A DNA stretch of 64,000 nucleotides. Origin: a virus. Both the position numbers and the translations under genes were made by a program. Below are positions 49,464 through 59,079 of this stretch, one piece after another. The stretch's first letter is position 1. Each line of letters begins with the position of its first letter. Under the pieces are notes generated by a model. That model searched no databases and had not been told where the DNA came from. It saw only the letters and a list, made by a program, of their open reading frames with translations. The stretch spans positions 1 through 64,000 of IMG/VR virus record IMGVR_UViG_3300042868_003730. One strand, 5' to 3'.

Positions 49464-50222
49464 ATGGCACGCATCGTAGACAATCTAGCAGCTCTTAGAG
49501 TAATTTGGTTGTTGGCCACACCATTCGAAAAGTTCGATGCATTCAAGCTGGGACTAATTGATGCTAATGGTGTTAAACTAAAGAAGGCAGAAACTTCTGA
49601 AGAGAGGAATGCCACCTCTATGTTACACCGCCTCGTCTGGAATCTAAAGCGTATCATCGCATTGGCTCCAGGAGGAAAAACTCGTATTGGTAGTTTAGTT
49701 GCCGCATACCTTCTTGTGAAGGAATCTGCTGAGAATGATTACGATGAGATGCAACTTGAAGAAGAGATTCTAAACAAGTTCCAGATTTATAGAAACATTC
49801 ACTTTATTGAAGAAGAAGTGATTGTAGAAGAAGCATTACTTGCATTATTTGAAGACGCACCCGCGAATGTAACTGGTGCTGCGGTCAGTACTGATATTCC
49901 TGTAGTCAGACCGAAAAATGCAAAAAGAAAGTTCGCCTCGTTTGATGTTGATGACGATACGTTTTCTAAATTCAAAAATGGTAAAGCAAAATTCCGTAAA
50001 TGGAGTTCGTATCTAAATCTTGAAGATGATTCTCACAAAGAGATTCATAAGTATGCCAAGAAGAACCCACGTGGTATTCTAGTTATCAAAGACTCCAAGG
50101 GAAATATGAAGGGTATTCGTTACTCAAGAACTGGCGGTGGGAATTGGCATAATGTAAAAAGGAAATCAACTGTCACTGGGTCAATGCAACAAGAATATTT
50201 AACTGTTGAGCGTATCATATGA
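49464..50222 (+). CDS. Conserved phage protein of unknown function (252 aa)
   Basis: LAALRVIWLLATPFEKFDAFKLGLID ... MLHRLVWNLKRIIALAPGGKTRIGSLVAAYLL is a known helical phage family, possibly a head/scaffold-associated protein. The C-terminal half is basic. ATGA overlap with the i-spanin gene. Confidence 0.7.
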   Translation: MARIVDNLAALRVIWLLATPFEKFDAFKLGLIDANGVKLKKAETSEERNATSMLHRLVWNLKRIIALAPGGKTRIGSLVAAYLLVKESAENDYDEMQLEEEILNKFQIYRNIHFIEEEVIVEEALLALFEDAPANVTGAAVSTDIPVVRPKNAKRKFASFDVDDDTFSKFKNGKAKFRKWSSYLNLEDDSHKEIHKYAKKNPRGILVIKDSKGNMKGIRYSRTGGGNWHNVKRKSTVTGSMQQEYLTVERII

Positions 50223-50704
50223 TCAGAATCTATATAATCTGTGGAATTGTGGCAGCGGCTCTTCTTGGCCTCTACGCTGTATTCTCTTTCGGTAGATCGT
50301 ATGAACGCACAGAATGGGAATTGAAATACGCCGAAGCAGCAGCAGAAATTAAAGAACTAGAATCTAAAGCAGCTGAAGTTAGTAATGTCGTAGTTACTAA
50401 GTATGTTAATAAGATTCAATACGTTGATAAAGTAAAGATCCAGACAGTTACACAATTCGTGTCGAGTGAGTCAGACAAGTCCTGTGTTATAAATAATGGA
50501 TTCGTGAATGTGCATAATGCTGCCGCAGCTGCTAGTGCTATCGTGGCAAGTGATACAGACAAAGACCAGTCTCAGATCAAACTAAGTAATGTTGCTTCTG
50601 TGGTGGTCGATAACTACGCTGAGTGTAATAAAACCAAATTGCAGTTGGAATCACTTCAAGGATGGGTTCGTGACCAACAAACTTTATGGAATACCACTAA
50701 ATGA
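50219..50704 (+). CDS. Rz-like inner-membrane spanin
   Basis: 161 residues: one N-terminal membrane anchor (about 3-22) and a long Ala/Lys/Glu helical periplasmic part, as in i-spanins. It overlaps the o-spanin gene by ATGA. Together they fuse inner and outer membranes at lysis. Confidence 0.85.
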   Translation: MIRIYIICGIVAAALLGLYAVFSFGRSYERTEWELKYAEAAAEIKELESKAAEVSNVVVTKYVNKIQYVDKVKIQTVTQFVSSESDKSCVINNGFVNVHNAAAAASAIVASDTDKDQSQIKLSNVASVVVDNYAECNKTKLQLESLQGWVRDQQTLWNTTK

Positions 50705-50886
50705 AATCTCTGTTTTGTGCTATTTGTCTAGTTCTTTTGGTTGGTTGTGGGGGAACAACAATCCCTGTTATTAAACAAAAGTTTCCTGATCCTCCGGAGT
50801 TACTAATGGCTCCAGTACCTGAACTAAAGAAGTTAGGGGAGACTACTCCAGCTGTAGAACCTAAGAAGTTAGATAAACTCTCATAA
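50701..50886 (+). CDS. Rz1-like outer-membrane lipoprotein spanin
   Basis: 61 residues: signal ending LLVGC (lipobox), then a short Pro-rich mature part (FPDPPELLMAPVPEL), classic for o-spanins. It sits at the 3' end of the i-spanin gene. A reverse-facing promoter begins just downstream. Confidence 0.85.
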   Translation: MKSLFCAICLVLLVGCGGTTIPVIKQKFPDPPELLMAPVPELKKLGETTPAVEPKKLDKLS

Positions 50887-50896
50887 GCACAGTTGA

Positions 50897-50924
50897 ATTA
50901 TACCTGGTAAGAAACAAGTGTAAA
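50897..50924 (-). promoter_or_regulatory. Reverse-facing promoter, copy B
   Basis: Minus-strand TTTACA (50919-50924), 16-nt spacer, TATAAT (50897-50902), then TCAACTG. Flanks match copy A (30059-30086), including the -35 upstream TTTATT. It points into the spanin genes, where only antisense RNA could be made. Confidence 0.6.
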
Positions 50925-50949
50925 ATAAACTTTGCACGATAAACTTTAG

Positions 50950-50978
50950 TTTACTTTTCGTTATGGTGGGGGCATAAT
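50950..50978 (+). promoter_or_regulatory. Promoter for the primase gene (leaderless)
   Basis: TTTACT (50950-50955), 17-nt spacer, CATAAT (50973-50978). ATG 50985 lies at +7, the expected transcription start. Confidence 0.65.
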
Positions 50979-50984
50979 TACACT

Positions 50985-52004
50985 ATGTCCTTACTTTTCA
51001 TTGATCGCAAATTCGCCAGACTCCTCGGAGCAAGGCTTCTTAACTTTAAGGAAAAGAAGCCAGATCTTTTCACGTTCTCCCATACGTGTGAAGATCGCTC
51101 TCACAGTAAAGTCAAGGCACGCGGATACATCTACCGCCAAGAAAACTCCCTCTATGTCAAGTGCCACCATTGTAGTCTGAGCCACAAACTCTCTACATTC
51201 CTACAACAGGAATGCCCTACTCTGGCTGATGAATACCGTCTTGAGATGTATAAAGAGAAGGTTAACTCTGGTCAACTAACTCAAAGAGTTCCTGAGCGGA
51301 AAGAAGTCATCATACCTAAGGTCTCTCTTGACTCGGTTCTGGATGGATTGATAGCACTATCTACATTACCAAAGAGTCATCCTGCTGTTCTTTATGCAAA
51401 GAAAAGAGCAATCCCTGAAGAACACTACAAGAGCATTTTCTTTTGTCCGAAATTCTTTAAGTATGCAGTAAAGTATAAGGATTCCTTTGCGAAAATGAAG
51501 GAAGATTATCCTAGACTGGTCTTCCCTTATTTTGATGCAAATGGTCGTGTGTATGCCCTGACAGCAAGAGCATTCGGTAATGAAGAACCAAAGTATATCT
51601 TTCTATCTATCGATGAACGCAAGGAAAACATTTATGGAATCTGGAGAATTGATGCTAGCAAACCTATTATCGCAGTTGAGGGACAAATTGACAGTCTTTG
51701 TGTCGACAATGCCATTGCAGTGGGTGGAGCCGACTATAATTCTGCTCTTCTTCGGTCTCTTCAGTCTAATCTGATTATTGTTCCGGATAATGACTTCATA
51801 AGAAACAAACAAGTCGCTGATTCAGTTATGAAGGCTATTAAGGCTGGATATTCTGTCTCTCTTTTCCCTGCTTCATTTAGGTATAAAGATATCAATGAAG
51901 CAACGAAGAAGATGACAAAGCAAGAAATTCAAACAATCATTCTAGATAATGTAAAGCGTGGTGCTGAAGCAGAACTAGAACTTATTTTCCGCAGGAAGTG
52001 TTAA
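50985..52004 (+). CDS. DNA primase (T4 Gp61 type)
   Basis: 339 residues. An N-terminal zinc site (C35, H40, C60, C63) precedes a TOPRIM domain with IAVEGQIDSLC and IIVPDNDF metal residues. Synthesises RNA primers with the replicative helicase, which is not in this window. Apparently leaderless (see promoter 50950). Confidence 0.9.
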   Translation: MSLLFIDRKFARLLGARLLNFKEKKPDLFTFSHTCEDRSHSKVKARGYIYRQENSLYVKCHHCSLSHKLSTFLQQECPTLADEYRLEMYKEKVNSGQLTQRVPERKEVIIPKVSLDSVLDGLIALSTLPKSHPAVLYAKKRAIPEEHYKSIFFCPKFFKYAVKYKDSFAKMKEDYPRLVFPYFDANGRVYALTARAFGNEEPKYIFLSIDERKENIYGIWRIDASKPIIAVEGQIDSLCVDNAIAVGGADYNSALLRSLQSNLIIVPDNDFIRNKQVADSVMKAIKAGYSVSLFPASFRYKDINEATKKMTKQEIQTIILDNVKRGAEAELELIFRRKC

Positions 52005-52014
52005 AGGGTATAAT

Positions 52015-52389
52015 ATGAATGTAACTACGTGGGCAAAAGAATATCCATTTATCTCGGATGTATTCGATATGGTTAGTTTTGATCTTATTCGGCTGAGTAA
52101 TGATGAAGATGATATGTTGTATACTATCTTGGTACGCTATGTTATTCTCGATCAGGCACAAGAGAAAGTCACTGGTGGTGTAACTGTTCAGACTGGTATG
52201 TCTGGTTCTACGTTTCTAGAATGCGCAGAGTTGCTTGATCGTCTGGTGAATATTGGATTCTTTAATCAGGCAGTTAGTTCTTATGGTGTGGTTTATTCTG
52301 AAGATATGGAAAAACTCGATGAACTGGATTGGAATAATATCTTGTTGGTCTCTAGTACTTTGATACCAGAACATACAACTATCCAGTGA
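52015..52389 (+). CDS. Hypothetical acidic protein (124 aa)
   Basis: MNVTTWAKEYPFISDVFDMV..., acidic alpha/beta, with no recognised domain. AAAGGGTATAAT precedes it; the run may also act as a ribosome site. Lies between primase and RNR. Confidence 0.65.
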   Translation: MNVTTWAKEYPFISDVFDMVSFDLIRLSNDEDDMLYTILVRYVILDQAQEKVTGGVTVQTGMSGSTFLECAELLDRLVNIGFFNQAVSSYGVVYSEDMEKLDELDWNNILLVSSTLIPEHTTIQ

Positions 52390-52392
52390 GAT

Positions 52393-52400
52393 CTAAATAA
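52393..52400 (+). promoter_or_regulatory. CTAAATAA late-type element
   Basis: CTAAATAA 27 bp before ATG 52428. Here it precedes a non-structural gene, so it is weaker support for a late class. Confidence 0.35.
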
Positions 52401-52427
52401 AAACCCAACCATATTAGGAGATCAAAT

Positions 52428-52778
52428 ATGAACAGAATTGAAATAGGAAATGTCGAAAACATTATGTGTGATGGCGACGCACTTCTCAAATTGTTTAAGA
52501 GTTGTGTTGGAGATAACCTCGGTGATTTTGTTTTTGTTCTTCCAGAAGGTTCTTCTGAGTTGTCAAGAACGATGTTTGATAACTTTATCAATAACATGAA
52601 TTTTGAGTTTAAGCGTGTTTCCAAAGATATTAGAATTCATCGAACAGAAATTAAAGTTCCTGCTCCAGTAGTTGAACCAGTGATTGATGTGATCCCAGAA
52701 GTAGTTCCTGAGCCAGAACCAGAAGTAGTTCCTGAGACAGAAGTAACACCAACGCAAACACCAAAGAGAAAGAGATAA
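52428..52778 (+). CDS. Hypothetical protein with Pro/Glu/Val tail (116 aa)
   Basis: AGGAG precedes ATG. A folded acidic first half is followed by a PVVEPVIDVIPEVVPEPEPE-type repeat and a basic end PKRKR. The low-complexity tail suggests a spacer or protein-binding arm. One base before nrdA. Confidence 0.65.
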   Translation: MNRIEIGNVENIMCDGDALLKLFKSCVGDNLGDFVFVLPEGSSELSRTMFDNFINNMNFEFKRVSKDIRIHRTEIKVPAPVVEPVIDVIPEVVPEPEPEVVPETEVTPTQTPKRKR

Positions 52779-52779
52779 T

Positions 52780-54564
52780 ATGATCATTGACTATAGCCGC
52801 GATTCCCTCTTTGATGTACTGGGATTACGTCGCTTAAAAGATTCTTACATGCGGGAAGATGAGACTTCTCCTCAGGATAGATTCGCATACGTCTCTAAGG
52901 CATTCGGCAGTAATGATGCCCACGCACAGAGACTCTATGATTATTCAAGCAAACATTGGCTTAGTTATTCCACACCAATCCTTTCCTTCGGAAGAAACAA
53001 GAAGGGATTGCCAATCAGCTGCTACTTGAATTACCTCGATGATACTGCAGAGGGATTGGTTGATAATCTGTCTGAAACCAACTGGCTCTCTATGATGGGT
53101 GGTGGCGTTGGTATCCACGTTGGTATTCGTGGGTCAGATGACAAGTCCGTTGGTGTGATGCCTCACTTGAAGGTATATGATGCTAGCTCGCTGGCATTTA
53201 AGCAGGGCACAACTCGTCGTGGTTCTTATGCGGCATATCTGGATATCTCTCACCCAGATATTATTCAATTCCTTGAGATGCGTAAGCCAACTGGTGATCA
53301 GAATATGCGCACTCTGAATTTGAACCACGCTATCAACATCAGTGATAAGTTTATGGATATCATTGAGCGTTGTATGCTTGACCCAGAGACTGATGATCGA
53401 TGGGATCTGGTTCAACCACACAATGGTCGAGTAGTTGAGACTGTTTCGGCAAAAGAACTGTGGATGCGTTTGCTTGAGATTCGTATGCAGACAGGAGAAC
53501 CATATATTTGGTTCAATGATACTGCTAATCGTGCACTACCAGAATATCAAAAGGCTCTTGGCCTAAAGATCAATGGTTCGAATCTTTGCTCAGAGATTGC
53601 ACTTGCTACTTCTGAAGATCGCACGGCAGTTTGCTGCTTGTCCTCAGTGAATCTTGAATACTATGATGATTGGAAAGATGATCCACAGTTCTTGTCAGAT
53701 GTTCTTGAGATGCTTGATAATGTGGTTCAGTACTTTATTCATAATGCACCAGATGAAATTGGTCGTGCTCGTTACTCAGCAATGAGAGAGCGTTCAGTTG
53801 GAGTTGGTGCTCTGGGATTCCATGCCTACCTACAGAAGAACAATATTGCCTTTGAGGGTGTTCTTGCTAAGAGTATGAACAACAAGATGTTCTCGTATAT
53901 TCGTAAGCAACTTGATGCAGCGAATGTTCGTTTGGCAGAGGAACGCGGTTCGTGTCCAGATGCTGAAGAGGCTGGAGTTAAGCAACGTCTGACTCATGTC
54001 ATGGCAGTTGCTCCTAATGCATCTAGTTCAATTATTATGGGTAATACCAGCCCAAGCATTGAGCCATATGCAGCCAATGCTTACAGACAAGATACTTCTT
54101 CCGGTGCATTCATTACCAAGAATCGTTTCCTTGATGCTATTATCAAGAAAGAAGCACAGTCGAGAAAAGATGGTTGGTATGATGAGGTCTGGGCTAATAT
54201 CATTGCTGATGATGGCTCGGTGCAGAATCTAGACTGGATGGATGAGAATACTAAGTATGTATACAAGACTTCCTTTGAGATTGACCAACGTTGGATTATT
54301 GAACACGCAGCTGATCGCCAGAATTATATCGATCAGGCTCAGAGCGTGAATCTATTCTTTAGGCCAGATGTCAACGTGAAGTATCTTCATGCTGTTCACT
54401 TTATGGCATGGAAGCATTCATTGAAGAGTCTTTACTATTGCCGTAGCACTAAGTTGCGCAAGGCAGATAAGGTTGGACAGAAGATTGTTCGCCAAAGAAT
54501 TGAAGAAGACATCGACCTACAACAAGTCGCAGAAGGCAGCAGCTGTCTTGCGTGCGAGGGATAA
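52780..54564 (+). CDS. nrdA: Ribonucleoside-diphosphate reductase alpha subunit NrdA
   Basis: 594 residues; the ATP-cone is absent, so allosteric activity control is reduced. CYLNYLDDT..., NGSNLCSEI, SSVNLE, the radical-path MGNTSPSIEP and RDTSSGAF-type segments, and C-terminal CLAC redox pair. Reduces NDPs to dNDPs with NrdB. Operon with nrdB by one-base spacing. Confidence 0.95.
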   Translation: MIIDYSRDSLFDVLGLRRLKDSYMREDETSPQDRFAYVSKAFGSNDAHAQRLYDYSSKHWLSYSTPILSFGRNKKGLPISCYLNYLDDTAEGLVDNLSETNWLSMMGGGVGIHVGIRGSDDKSVGVMPHLKVYDASSLAFKQGTTRRGSYAAYLDISHPDIIQFLEMRKPTGDQNMRTLNLNHAINISDKFMDIIERCMLDPETDDRWDLVQPHNGRVVETVSAKELWMRLLEIRMQTGEPYIWFNDTANRALPEYQKALGLKINGSNLCSEIALATSEDRTAVCCLSSVNLEYYDDWKDDPQFLSDVLEMLDNVVQYFIHNAPDEIGRARYSAMRERSVGVGALGFHAYLQKNNIAFEGVLAKSMNNKMFSYIRKQLDAANVRLAEERGSCPDAEEAGVKQRLTHVMAVAPNASSSIIMGNTSPSIEPYAANAYRQDTSSGAFITKNRFLDAIIKKEAQSRKDGWYDEVWANIIADDGSVQNLDWMDENTKYVYKTSFEIDQRWIIEHAADRQNYIDQAQSVNLFFRPDVNVKYLHAVHFMAWKHSLKSLYYCRSTKLRKADKVGQKIVRQRIEEDIDLQQVAEGSSCLACEG

Positions 54565-54565
54565 A

Positions 54566-55543
54566 ATGATTAAGAAAACTAAATTAAAACTAACTGACGA
54601 ACGTCAATTCTTCAAGCCATTCTCTTATCCATGGTGCTATGATGCGTTTATGCAATCAGAGCAAATGCATTGGTTGCCTGCAGAGGCTCCGATGTTGGAG
54701 GATGTGAAGGACTGGAAGAATAAGTTAACTGAGAATGAGAAGCGATTCTTGACTCATATCTTCCGATTTTTCACGCAGGGCGACATTGACGTCTCTGGTG
54801 CTTATGTAAAGAACTATCTACCGAACTTCCCTCAGCCAGAAGTTCGAATGATGTTGAGCAGTTTCTGCGCACGTGAGGCGATTCACGTTGCTGCCTATTC
54901 TCACTTGATTGAGACGCTAGGCATGCCAGAAACTACTTACAATGAATTCCTGCAGTATAAAGAGATGCAGGACAAGCACGATTTCATTGCTAGTTTTATT
55001 GAAGAAGACTCCGACACAATTGCTCAACAGATTGCTGTGTTCTCGGCATTTACTGAAGGTCTGCAGTTGTTTAGTTCTTTTGTTATGTTGTTGAACTTTG
55101 CTCGATTCGGTAAGATGAAAGGAATGGGTCAGATCATTGCCTGGTCTATTGCTGATGAATCTCTGCATTGTGAGTCCATGATCAAGTTGTTCCGTGAGTT
55201 TATCAAGGAGAACAAGGATATCTGGAATGATGAATTAAAATCACAAATATATACTGTAGCAGAGAAGATGGTTGAGTTAGAAGATAATTTCATTGACCTG
55301 GCATTTGGGGTTACTGAAATGGAAGGTCTAACTAAAGAAGATGTTAAGCAATATATTCGTTACATTGCTGATCGTCGTCTAATCTCTCTTGGTATGAAGG
55401 GGATTTTCAAAGTAAAGAAGAACCCTCTTCCATGGGTTGATGGCATGCTCGGTACTACTCATACAAATTTCTTTGAGAACAAGAGTACTGATTACGCCAA
55501 GGGTGCATTGACTGGCTCGTGGGAAGATGTCTGGTCAAAATAA
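54566..55543 (+). CDS. nrdB: Ribonucleoside-diphosphate reductase beta subunit NrdB
   Basis: 325 residues from ATG 54566. Diiron residues in CAREAIHVAAYSHL and IADESLHCE. The Tyr four residues after the metal His (HVAAY) matches the radical Tyr122 of E. coli, so class I Tyr-radical chemistry is expected. AAAATG follows the nrdA stop. Confidence 0.95.
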   Translation: MIKKTKLKLTDERQFFKPFSYPWCYDAFMQSEQMHWLPAEAPMLEDVKDWKNKLTENEKRFLTHIFRFFTQGDIDVSGAYVKNYLPNFPQPEVRMMLSSFCAREAIHVAAYSHLIETLGMPETTYNEFLQYKEMQDKHDFIASFIEEDSDTIAQQIAVFSAFTEGLQLFSSFVMLLNFARFGKMKGMGQIIAWSIADESLHCESMIKLFREFIKENKDIWNDELKSQIYTVAEKMVELEDNFIDLAFGVTEMEGLTKEDVKQYIRYIADRRLISLGMKGIFKVKKNPLPWVDGMLGTTHTNFFENKSTDYAKGALTGSWEDVWSK

Positions 55544-55554
55544 GGATAATAACA

Positions 55555-55704
55555 ATGCAGAAGATCAATTTCGAGTGTGAGAGCTGTGATGCGAAGGGAA
55601 CTATCAGATTACCTTCGGAGTGTGATGGTTATAGAATAGAGGTCTGTCCTTGTTGTGCTGGTCCATTAGATATGGACGAGGACTACGAAGATGACGAAGA
55701 ATAA
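55555..55704 (+). CDS. Small zinc-ribbon protein (49 aa)
   Basis: FECESCDAKG ... VCPCCAG gives two CxxC knuckles; acidic DEDYEDDEE tail. AAGGATAATAAC upstream. Possibly a regulator or RNR partner by position. Confidence 0.66.
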   Translation: MQKINFECESCDAKGTIRLPSECDGYRIEVCPCCAGPLDMDEDYEDDEE

Positions 55705-56110
55705 TGGCTGGCATCTACTAGACGGCACTGTTCTCGAAACTCCTCCAACTGACGCAGTAGGGTTTGTTTACCGCATAACTCGGATCTCTGATGGTAAGTT
55801 TTACATCGGTAAAAAGAAACTTACCTTCAAACGATCTAAGATGGTAAAGGGCAAAAGGAAACGATTTACTATCGATTCTGATTGGCTAACCTACTACGGC
55901 AGTTCAGAAGAACTTAAAAATGATGTCAAATCTCTCGGAGAGGATTCGTTTCTCCGAGAGATTCTCCACATGTGTACTACTTTGAGTCAATGTAATTACC
56001 TCGAGACTATGGAGATCTTTAGTAATAGGTGTCTATTACGGGAAGATTGCTACAACTCCTGGGTATCCTGTAAAATTCATAAGAAACACGTCCTTGGAAA
56101 GATGCTTTAA
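55691..56110 (+). CDS. GIY-YIG-like nuclease-fold protein (139 aa)
   Basis: GFVYRITRISDGKFYIGKKKLTF ... YYGSSEELKNDV ... YLETMEIF resembles the GIY-YIG fold (Tyr, Tyr, Glu). No NUMOD repeats. Common beside nrdB in T4-like phages, so it is a resident gene rather than a mobile one. Activity unproven. Confidence 0.72.
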   Translation: MTKNNGWHLLDGTVLETPPTDAVGFVYRITRISDGKFYIGKKKLTFKRSKMVKGKRKRFTIDSDWLTYYGSSEELKNDVKSLGEDSFLREILHMCTTLSQCNYLETMEIFSNRCLLREDCYNSWVSCKIHKKHVLGKML

Positions 56111-56116
56111 GTTTAT

Positions 56117-56145
56117 TTTACATCTATACATATATCAGGCATAAT
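56117..56145 (+). promoter_or_regulatory. Promoter for the DNA-modification operon
   Basis: TTTACA (56117-56122), 17-nt spacer, CATAAT (56140-56145). Leader with GAGGTG before ATG 56172. It is the only clear promoter before the block 56172-61175. Confidence 0.65.
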
Positions 56146-56171
56146 TACTGAATCGTAACCTGAGGTGAAAA

Positions 56172-57524
56172 ATGGTAAGAAAAATTGTAGCAAATGAAGT
56201 TTATGACTCCAAGCATCTGCTGGGGACTTTCCTTGATGAATCTAATTACGATATTCTAATTGAGGAAGATTGTGATGTTTATGCACCTGCTGGATGCGAT
56301 CTAGCAACAACAGTTGATTGTAAGCCGCAATCTGATTGCGCAGAATGCCCTAAAGGTATTTCCGAAGATAGGGTTGCTTTCAAATTCCGAAAGAACTACT
56401 TCAGCAAGGAACAGCAACAAGCAGCCTATGAAGGTCTGCGTGCTGCAGCAACTCCGACTAATAATCGTGGTACAGCAGCGGGTACTGTTCGCGTCGGTAA
56501 GGCAGGTAATCGTGAGTGGGTCACGGAATACCAGGAAGCAGTAATCAAATACTTTGCTAAACCTTATACCACTATTACTGGTGAAGATCCGCTCGAAGAA
56601 CTATTTGCTAGGAAAGAGCAGATGGCTGAACCTGGTACCATAAACACAGTATGGAGAACAGGTGCTCCGATTGTGTTTGAAGAGTGGGTCGAAGCAACCA
56701 GAAAACTACCAGCAGAAAAACAAAAGTTAGCAGCGAAAAATATCCTTGAGGATAACATCTCAGCTACTACCTACGCCAATGAAGTGCTTAGTGGAATTGC
56801 TGGTGCTTTCGGAAGAACTCCCCGAGTTCCATTCGGTCGTCTTGCTGCATACAATGAGCGCAATCCAGATATGTTTGAAAGAGGTGTGCCATTCCTGCAG
56901 ACACTTGATCGGGCATTTTCTGAACTTATGCCAGAACGCCACGGAGCGCAAAAGAACTTTGTTGATTCATTGGATGAACATTTCCGAATCGCAGATACGG
57001 TGTTCACCACACTGACTATCAATAAGACGTTCCGTACTGCTGCTCACCTTGACGCAGGTGATTATGGCCCAGGATTCTCTAATCTTCTTGTTCTTTCAAA
57101 CGATGGTGATTTCACTGGTGGTTACTTGATTCTTCCTGAGTTTAGGATTGCAGTTAATGTTCGACCTGGCGATCTGTTGCTGATTGCAAACCATACTGCG
57201 ATTCACGGAAACACTCCGATCGTTCTTGGCTCAGAAGCCAGTGAGCGTATCTCCATTGTTGCTTACGCTCGTGAAGATCTTAAGTCACTTGGTACTTGGG
57301 ACTATGAACAGACTCGAAAGAGATACGTTGACAGTTGCAGGGATAATAAAGACCACCCGCACTGGTGGGATCGTTTCACTGGGGTATGGGCAGGAATGTG
57401 GCAATCCAAAGAATGGTATGATTATTTGGTAGCTGCATTGGGTGAAGATGAGGCTCGTGCTAATGACCCAGCTATTTTTGAGATCCACAATAATGGATCA
57501 GTTGGTCTTGAGTCCTTCTTCTGA
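56172..57524 (+). CDS. TET/JBP-like 2-oxoglutarate/Fe(II) DNA dioxygenase
   Basis: 450 residues. The C-terminal double-stranded beta-helix has FRTAAHLDAGDYGPGFS (H292, D294), GGYLILPEF, RPGDLLLIANHTAIHGNTP (H345) and ERISIVAYARE (R359 for 2-oxoglutarate), the set of the TET/JBP family. N-terminal 70 residues contain a Cys cluster (34, 42, 50, 56, 59). JBPs hydroxylate thymine and TETs 5-methylcytosine; no C5 methylase is seen here, so thymine is the likelier substrate. First gene of the hypermodification operon. Confidence 0.85.
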   Translation: MVRKIVANEVYDSKHLLGTFLDESNYDILIEEDCDVYAPAGCDLATTVDCKPQSDCAECPKGISEDRVAFKFRKNYFSKEQQQAAYEGLRAAATPTNNRGTAAGTVRVGKAGNREWVTEYQEAVIKYFAKPYTTITGEDPLEELFARKEQMAEPGTINTVWRTGAPIVFEEWVEATRKLPAEKQKLAAKNILEDNISATTYANEVLSGIAGAFGRTPRVPFGRLAAYNERNPDMFERGVPFLQTLDRAFSELMPERHGAQKNFVDSLDEHFRIADTVFTTLTINKTFRTAAHLDAGDYGPGFSNLLVLSNDGDFTGGYLILPEFRIAVNVRPGDLLLIANHTAIHGNTPIVLGSEASERISIVAYAREDLKSLGTWDYEQTRKRYVDSCRDNKDHPHWWDRFTGVWAGMWQSKEWYDYLVAALGEDEARANDPAIFEIHNNGSVGLESFF

Positions 57525-58204
57525 TGTGTGCAGTTATTGGCGCAACAATTAAGAATCCAAGTAGCGCAGATTTTCAAACACTGAAAAGAGTATTCCACGA
57601 ATCCCGCATTCGTGGAATGCACGCTACTGGATTATCATACGTCAAGAACAATAAAATCCACACAAACAAACTTCCAGTATCTGCTGATAAGTTTCCCTTT
57701 GATTGGGATGATTATGTCAATGAAGATGGCAATCTTTATTTGGTGGGTCACTGTCGTTACTCAACTTCAGACCTGCAATATAATCAACCCATTAACAATG
57801 ATACTATATCAGTAGTTCATAATGGTGTGGTGACACAAGAGTCACCAGAGAGCTGGAAAGATAATTATGGTTATGACTGCGTAACAAAGAATGATACTGA
57901 GTTGATCCTTAAATCATTAGAGGCAGATGAATCTCCTCTTGAGCACTGGTCAGAATCATCTCTGGCTGTTTGTGAACTATGGAATGATAAGAAGATTCGG
58001 TTCTACCGAAATGGAAAGCGACCAATTTATTTTACTTCAGTCGATCGCGGAACTATAATTACTTCTACGCGAGATATTGCTATTCGCTCTGGTTTAACTA
58101 ATACCACTGAACTTCCGTATAATACATACGCCACAATTAAGAGTGATGGACTAATTATGGAACAAGTAAGTGTAAACAATAAAGACTTACAGCATACACT
58201 ATGA
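57524..58204 (+). CDS. Class II glutamine amidotransferase
   Basis: 226 residues with an N-terminal Cys nucleophile (MCAVIG), GHCRYST (G75-H76, R78) and VHNGVV (H99-N100-G101), all Ntn-amidotransferase motifs. It releases ammonia from glutamine, presumably for the amidoligase that overlaps it by ATGA. TGATG overlap with the dioxygenase. Confidence 0.88.
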   Translation: MCAVIGATIKNPSSADFQTLKRVFHESRIRGMHATGLSYVKNNKIHTNKLPVSADKFPFDWDDYVNEDGNLYLVGHCRYSTSDLQYNQPINNDTISVVHNGVVTQESPESWKDNYGYDCVTKNDTELILKSLEADESPLEHWSESSLAVCELWNDKKIRFYRNGKRPIYFTSVDRGTIITSTRDIAIRSGLTNTTELPYNTYATIKSDGLIMEQVSVNNKDLQHTL

Positions 58205-59079
58205 CAAAATACAATCCCAGTAACTTTACGTATGGTATGGAAATAGAGTGGGGTGATGTTCCTCGCTCTTTTGCGATTCCGGATAACCTTGGGTCGTGGG
58301 AATATTCTGAACGGGATATTATAAACCTAAGAGAACCATATCAATATGTCTGCGCTGATCCTCTTGGTGAGACACCACCAGTAGGAGGTGAGATCAACAC
58401 AAAGCCAACTAAAACTTGGCAAGAGCAGGTTGCTCGATACTTTGAGTTGAAAGAATTGTTTGAGTCAAATGGATCTTCTCCTACAGTTGGTGTAACTGCT
58501 CATACGCACATTCACTGTCGTGTTCCTGGGTTGAAGGATGATATCAATGCTCTAAAGTCTTTGACGAAATATATCAAAGAAAATCAGGCAGCAGCTATTG
58601 ATCGAATCTATGGGTTCTACGAACATAATCAGATGAAGGGTGCTAAGGGTGCCAAGATGTATTTGAAGTTCGATGGTGGTCGCCCAATGCCAGATTATAT
58701 GAGCGATAACATTATCAGCAAGGCAACTGACTTCGATTCATTCATCAAGATGCACGCTGCTGGTAAAGATGGTGTATCAATGGGTAGGCCATTTAGATTT
58801 GCCATCAATATGTATGCATTGAAGCATATTGACACAGTAGAGTTTAGGTTGTTCCGTGGTACATTTGACAGAAACCAACTTGAGTCTTGTTTCCGTTTTG
58901 TTCAAGACTTTCTTGATGCTGCGTTGAACGATGGTCCAACTGTTGATGAGTTGTTCTCAAACAATAATTACAATTTCCCTCCAATGATGTGGGATCTAAA
59001 TCAATTCATTGGTTGGGAGAAAACTAAACACCCAGAAGATCGTGGTAAGAAAGTAAGGACATTCGTTGAAGTTATCTAA
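58201..59079 (+). CDS. Amidoligase-family (COOH-NH2 ligase) protein
   Basis: 292 residues. YGMEIEWGD (11-19), VGGEINTKP (61-69), HTHIH (101-105) and TVEFRLFRGTFD are the Glu, Gly-Glu and Arg/Phe motifs of the glutamine synthetase-like amidoligase fold. These ligate amines to carboxylates with ATP. Next to amidotransferase, GNAT and DNA transferase it may build an amide on the modified base. Confidence 0.82.
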   Translation: MTKYNPSNFTYGMEIEWGDVPRSFAIPDNLGSWEYSERDIINLREPYQYVCADPLGETPPVGGEINTKPTKTWQEQVARYFELKELFESNGSSPTVGVTAHTHIHCRVPGLKDDINALKSLTKYIKENQAAAIDRIYGFYEHNQMKGAKGAKMYLKFDGGRPMPDYMSDNIISKATDFDSFIKMHAAGKDGVSMGRPFRFAINMYALKHIDTVEFRLFRGTFDRNQLESCFRFVQDFLDAALNDGPTVDELFSNNNYNFPPMMWDLNQFIGWEKTKHPEDRGKKVRTFVEVI

